Origin: Bradyrhizobium hipponense
GTDB taxonomy: Bacteria > Pseudomonadota > Alphaproteobacteria > Rhizobiales > Xanthobacteraceae
Direction of reading: 5' to 3'
NCBI RefSeq assembly: GCF_008123965.1
Contig: NZ_VSTH01000079.1
Location: 1 to 64,000 of the forward strand
Length of the DNA: 64,000 nucleotides
Shown one piece after another: positions 60,789 to 64,000 of the stretch (position 1 is the stretch's first letter; each line of letters begins with the position of its first letter). The notes under the pieces were generated by a model. The model was not told the DNA's origin, ran no database searches, and saw only the letters and a list, made by a program, of their open reading frames with translations. Both the position numbers and the translations under genes were made by a program.

Positions 60789-61853
60789 TCAGCGCGACGC
60801 GACGAGCGGCCACAATTCGTCGGCGCCGCGATTGGCAACCAGCTTACCGAGCTCGACGGCCCAGTGGCTCTCCGAGCCGAAATCGTCGCGCCAGGCCAGC
60901 GCCCGCAGCGAATAGCGGTGCAGAATATGCTCCATGGTGAAGCCGATCGCGCCGTGCACCTGATGCGCGATGGCGCCGCCTTTTTCCGCAGCTTCCGCGC
61001 AGCGGATTTTTGCCGAGGCAGCTTCGAGGTAGACTTCGTCGTCGAAGGACTTTGCGCTGGCGATCGCATCGGCGGCCGAGGTCGCGGCCGCCAGCGCTGC
61101 GGCGGATTCGCCGGCAAGGCGCGCGAGGTTGTGCTGCACCGCCTGGAATTTCGAGATCTTCTTCTCGAAGGCGACGCGCTCGTTGGAATAGCGCACGGAG
61201 ATGTCGAGCATTGCTTCCAGCGCACCCGCGATCTGAAGGCTGCGCGCGACGCCGCCCATCAGCATCAAGGTGGTCTTGTCAAAGCGCTTCGGGGCGGACT
61301 TGATGGCGACGGGCTGCACCTTGTCGAGCGTGACGGTGTCGCTGTGATCGTAGCCGACATTGAGCCCGGGTTCGATCCGCGCCCTTGTTGCGTCGACCAG
61401 TGCGATCGAGACGCCGTCCTTGCCATGCGCCAGCACCGCAAAATGCTTCGCCGCTTTAGCAAACGGCACGCCGCGGGCGCGGCCCGAGAGTGCGTCGTCG
61501 GCGTCGAGCGTTATGCGATCCTTCGGGCTCGCCGGCAGCACCGTCATCTCGCCCTCCGGCGAAGCGATCTTCGCCTGCGCCAGCAGCCAGCCCGCGAGCA
61601 TGGTCTCGGCCAGCGGGACTGCGACCGCAAAGCGGCCGGCGGCATTCAGCAGGGCAAAACCGTCGGCAAGGCTCGCGCCGGAGCCGCCGAGATCGTCAGG
61701 CACCCAGGACAGCGGCAGGCCGGCCTCGCTCAGCGCCTGCCACAGCGGCGCCTGCCACGAATCGTTCTTGTCGTTGTTGATTTCTTGCGGATCGGCGAGA
61801 TCGGCGAAGATTTTTTCCGCGGTCTCGACGACGATATTGTCACTCTCCGCCAC
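60789..61853 (-). CDS. acyl-CoA dehydrogenase (smaller partner of a pair)
   Basis: This 354-residue ACAD-family protein has weakened motifs: the N-terminal helices (LWQALSEAGLPLSWVPDDLGG) and the C-terminal helical bundle (FEKKISKFQAVQHNLARL; QVHGAIGFTMEHILHRYSLR). The middle domain lacks the canonical SEP-x-x-GSD substrate motif, consistent with a non-catalytic partner. GTG 61853 (VAESDNIVV) is the likely start with GGGGAA upstream. The gene's first product residues match ACAD small partners, and the longer frame to 62000 is unsupported. Confidence 0.87.
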   Translation of the reverse strand: MAESDNIVVETAEKIFADLADPQEINNDKNDSWQAPLWQALSEAGLPLSWVPDDLGGSGASLADGFALLNAAGRFAVAVPLAETMLAGWLLAQAKIASPEGEMTVLPASPKDRITLDADDALSGRARGVPFAKAAKHFAVLAHGKDGVSIALVDATRARIEPGLNVGYDHSDTVTLDKVQPVAIKSAPKRFDKTTLMLMGGVARSLQIAGALEAMLDISVRYSNERVAFEKKISKFQAVQHNLARLAGESAAALAAATSAADAIASAKSFDDEVYLEAASAKIRCAEAAEKGGAIAHQVHGAIGFTMEHILHRYSLRALAWRDDFGSESHWAVELGKLVANRGADELWPLVASR

Positions 61854-62098
61854 AGCGTTCCCCGTGTTTTGCCATTGGCGCATCCGGTCCGTTGGGTCGG
61901 CGCGCGGTCTCTTCTTGCGCCCGATGATCGGAAAAAGCCATGGTCCTGACAAGCGTTGATCGCAGGTCCATCTGCGGCGCCGGCATGGGCGAAGGACCAT
62001 TCACTACTAATTCCGCTTAGCGGAGTTTGCTCGATTTGCAGGGCGCGGCAAACTCGCTAAACAAGGCGGCGAAACTCAACAATGGGAAGGAAATCCGG

Positions 62099-62884
62099 AT
62101 GGCAAAGGACGGCTTGTGCGCAATCGTAACGGGGTCCGCATCCGGGCTGGGCGCGGCGACCGCGGAAATTCTCGCGCGGAGCGGGGCGCGGCTCGTCATC
62201 AACTATTCCTCGAGCCAGAAGGAGGCCGAGGCCACCGCTGAGGCCTGCCGCAAGGCGGGCGCCGCGGAAGTCCTGGTCGCGCAGGGTGACGTCTCGCGCG
62301 ACGAGGACTGCCGCAAGATCGTGGCTGCCGCCGCGCCCTGGGGTCGGCTCGACATTCTCGTCAACAATGCCGGCACCACCAAGCACGTCGCCCACGCCGA
62401 CCTCGACGGATTGTCGGCGGAAGATTTTCAGCGATTGTACGGCGTCAACACCATCGGCCCGTTCCAGATGGTGCGCGCCGCGCGCAGCCTGCTGGAGGCC
62501 GGTGCAAAGGCGTCGGGGCGGCCGTCAGCGGTGGTGAATGTGTCGTCGGTTGCCGGCATCAGCGGCATCGGTTCGTCGATCGCGTATGCGGCGAGCAAGG
62601 GCGCGCTCAACACCATGACGCTGTCGCTGTCGCGTGCGCTGGCGCCGCTGATCCGCGTCAACACGGTGTGCCCTGGCTATATCGACACGCCCTGGTTCAC
62701 CAAGGGCCGCGGCGAGGCCGGTGCAAAGCAGGTGCGCGACAGCGTGGTCGCGAAGGTGCCGCTCAAGGTCGCATCGACCGCCGACGATATCGCGCAGCTC
62801 GTCTGCTTCCTGGCGATGCCGGCCTCCAGCAACATGACCGGCGAGGTCGTGCGGATGGACGCCGGGATGCATTTGATTACGTGA
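62099..62884 (+). CDS. short-chain dehydrogenase/reductase (SDR)
   Basis: This 261-residue SDR has the NAD(P)-binding TGSASGLGAATAEIL, NNAG, and catalytic S-Y-K (VVNVSSVAGISG; YAASK). The cofactor-binding loop has INYSSSQKEAEATAE, with serines and a lysine, suggesting NADP. A GGGAAGGAAATCCGG ribosome-binding site supports ATG 62099. It is divergent from the acyl-CoA dehydrogenase operon. The substrate is unknown; 3-hydroxyacyl-CoA or a ring alcohol is plausible. Confidence 0.9.
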   Translation: MAKDGLCAIVTGSASGLGAATAEILARSGARLVINYSSSQKEAEATAEACRKAGAAEVLVAQGDVSRDEDCRKIVAAAAPWGRLDILVNNAGTTKHVAHADLDGLSAEDFQRLYGVNTIGPFQMVRAARSLLEAGAKASGRPSAVVNVSSVAGISGIGSSIAYAASKGALNTMTLSLSRALAPLIRVNTVCPGYIDTPWFTKGRGEAGAKQVRDSVVAKVPLKVASTADDIAQLVCFLAMPASSNMTGEVVRMDAGMHLIT

Positions 62885-62916
62885 GATAGCGCTCCGCTAG
62901 CGCGTCAAACACAACC

Positions 62917-63040
62917 GTCGTCCCGGCGAAGGCCGGGACCCATAATCACTGGCCGTAATTGTAGTGCGAAGTCGGCAATTGCCAATCTTCGCCAAACCAA
63001 ATTCGGTGGCTATGGATCCCGGCCTTCGCCGGGACGACAC
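62917..63040. repeat. palindromic repeat (GTCGTCCCGGCGAAGG type)
   Basis: The left arm GTCGTCCCGGCGAAGGCC (62917-62934) and right arm GGCCTTCGCCGGGACGAC (63021-63038) are exact inverted repeats. The centre shares CCAATCTTCGCCAAAC with the copy at 40421-40546. It separates convergent genes. Confidence 0.82.
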
Positions 63041-63079
63041 CGAATTTGTCGATGGGCCGCACCGCAATGCGACTGTGGG

Positions 63080-63352
63080 CTACCCCTTGATCACGCCGCT
63101 CGCGACCAGCCGGTGCCAGATGAACAGCACCACCACGGCGCCGATGGTGGCCATGATGAACCCCGCGCCCTGGTCGGGGCTGTAGTGGCCGATGGCCTGG
63201 CCGACGAAGGTCGCGAGAAATGCGCCGACGATGCCGAGGATGGTGGTGAGAATGAAGCCGCTCGGGTTGTTCGGTCCCGGCGCCAGCCAGCGCGCGATGA
63301 GGCCGGCGACGAAGCCGACGACGATGATCCACAACAGGCCGCCCATGCTCAT
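63080..63352 (-). CDS. GlsB/YeaQ/YmgE-type small membrane protein
   Basis: This 90-residue protein has three hydrophobic segments (LLWIIVVGFVAGLIARWL, FILTTILGIVGAFLATFVG, AGFIMATIGAVVVLFIW) and the family's glycine-rich G-P-N-N-P-SGF and IGHY blocks (formerly transglycosylase-associated). It is an inner-membrane protein linked to general stress in enterics. A good start, MSMGGLL, is present. The YidB-like gene lies immediately upstream on the same strand. Confidence 0.9.
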   Translation of the reverse strand: MSMGGLLWIIVVGFVAGLIARWLAPGPNNPSGFILTTILGIVGAFLATFVGQAIGHYSPDQGAGFIMATIGAVVVLFIWHRLVASGVIKG

Positions 63353-63379
63353 GTCAGTGCTCCCCTCGTTTGACTAAAA

Positions 63380-63961
63380 TCAGACTCTGCCCGAGATCTC
63401 TTGCTCGGTCGGCAGCCGTCCGTCCGGCGTCAGATGGTCGATCACCTGCGGCAGATACTGGCTGAGGCCGGAGAGCAGTTCGTCGCGCGACAGGCCGCTC
63501 TGGGCTGACAGGCTCTCGATCTGGTCGGCGCCGAGCGCGTTGGCGAGATCGCCGGGCGCGATCTCCTTGTTCTGGCCTTTGCCGACCCAGGTATTCGCGG
63601 TCTCGCCGTGACCGCTCTGCTGGAGCTGGTTGAGGAGATCGCCGAGCCCGCCGCTCAGCACGCTGCCGGCCGCGCCGCCTGCGAGCAGGCCGCCGAGGCC
63701 ACCCTTCAACAGGTCACTAAGACCGCCGCCAGCGCCCGCATTCACCGGCGGGGGGAGGTGCGTCGGTGTCGGTGCCGGGGACGGCTGCGGCGCGCTGCCG
63801 GATTGGTTGCCGCTCAAATGCTTGAATGCCTTCCAGGCGAGCAGGCCGAGGATCGCCATGGTCATGGGCGACATGCCGCCGCTGGATGAGGATTGCGAAC
63901 TCGGTGCGCTTGGGCCGCGTGGGCCGTTCTGCATGCCGTTGAGGACGTCGAGCAAACCCAT
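63380..63961 (-). CDS. YidB family protein (DUF937)
   Basis: This 193-residue protein has a serine/proline-rich N-terminal part with a short hydrophobic stretch (MTMAILGLLAWKAFKHLSG), a glycine-rich repeat (GGLSDLLKGGLGGLLAGGAA ...) and the C-terminal YidB domain (TWVGKGQNKEIAPGDLANAL ... LSRDELLSGLSQYLPQVID). The function of YidB is unknown. It lies upstream of the GlsB-like gene, 27 bases apart, and the two may be co-transcribed as stress genes. Bases 63962-64000 hold no gene. Confidence 0.9.
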   Translation of the reverse strand: MGLLDVLNGMQNGPRGPSAPSSQSSSSGGMSPMTMAILGLLAWKAFKHLSGNQSGSAPQPSPAPTPTHLPPPVNAGAGGGLSDLLKGGLGGLLAGGAAGSVLSGGLGDLLNQLQQSGHGETANTWVGKGQNKEIAPGDLANALGADQIESLSAQSGLSRDELLSGLSQYLPQVIDHLTPDGRLPTEQEISGRV

Positions 63962-64000
63962 GTCGTTCTCCTGCCGGTAACAGCCCCGTTCAAAAACATA

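Overview
The window looks like chromosomal DNA of a Bradyrhizobium or close relative (Rhodopseudomonas/Bradyrhizobium branch of the Alphaproteobacteria). The reasons are high GC content, many GTG starts, dense families of short palindromic intergenic repeats, and hallmark genes: a BjaI/BjaR-type acyl-homoserine-lactone pair, a CYP199A-type P450 with its 2Fe-2S ferredoxin, and a box benzoyl-CoA cluster. No tRNA, rRNA, CRISPR array, prophage or intact IS transposase was seen. Identification rests on recognised protein families read by eye; no database search was run.

Layout. 0.1-4.7 kb: oligopeptide-type dual ABC ATPase, then an AtzG/AtzE/AtzH-like (HpxX/Y/Z-like) amide-hydrolysis module and a GntR regulator. 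4.7-7.4 kb: acyl-CoA ligase and iron-type dehydrogenase. 7.5-8.0 kb: nested repeats with a MITE-like insertion. 8.1-12.5 kb: RND efflux pair. 12.8-16.6 kb: orphan solute-binding protein, allophanate hydrolase (AtzF), MarR regulator. 16.7-21.1 kb: feruloyl-CoA synthase, a second MarR, CYP199A-like P450 and ferredoxin. 21.2-25.4 kb: orphan binding protein, type II NADH dehydrogenase, another binding protein. 25.7-34.3 kb (minus strand): LysR regulator, then shikimate dehydrogenase, binding protein, LivH/M/G/F-type ABC transporter and QuiC-type 3-dehydroshikimate dehydratase, apparently one operon. 34.7-36.8 kb: quorum-sensing locus. 37.0-40.4 kb: a second Liv-type ABC cassette with no binding protein of its own. 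41.2-45.1 kb: glutamine-synthetase-like ligase, Rieske oxygenase and divergent IclR regulator. 45.1-52.9 kb: PRC-barrel protein, truncated haemoglobin, boxR, benzoate-CoA ligase, alpha/beta hydrolase, boxC and boxB. 53.0-55.3 kb: M48 metalloprotease lipoprotein and SNase-like secreted protein. 55.7-62.9 kb: another binding protein, enoyl-CoA hydratases, VOC protein, an acyl-CoA dehydrogenase pair and an SDR. 63.1-64 kb: GlsB/YeaQ-type and YidB-type stress proteins.

How it works together. The main theme is uptake and CoA-dependent breakdown of plant-derived aromatic and hydroaromatic acids: anisate/vanillate-type O-demethylation (P450), hydroxycinnamate activation, benzoate via the box pathway, and shikimate to protocatechuate. 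Five periplasmic binding proteins but only two permease/ATPase sets suggest that binding proteins share transporters. A second theme is nitrogen scavenging from ureides or carboxylated ureas (AtzG/E/H plus AtzF). Several operator-like palindromes sit where the local regulators would be expected to bind, and these are the most testable predictions. Missing partners that must lie elsewhere include BoxA, BoxD, a ferredoxin reductase, a Rieske reductase and the peptide permeases for the first gene.
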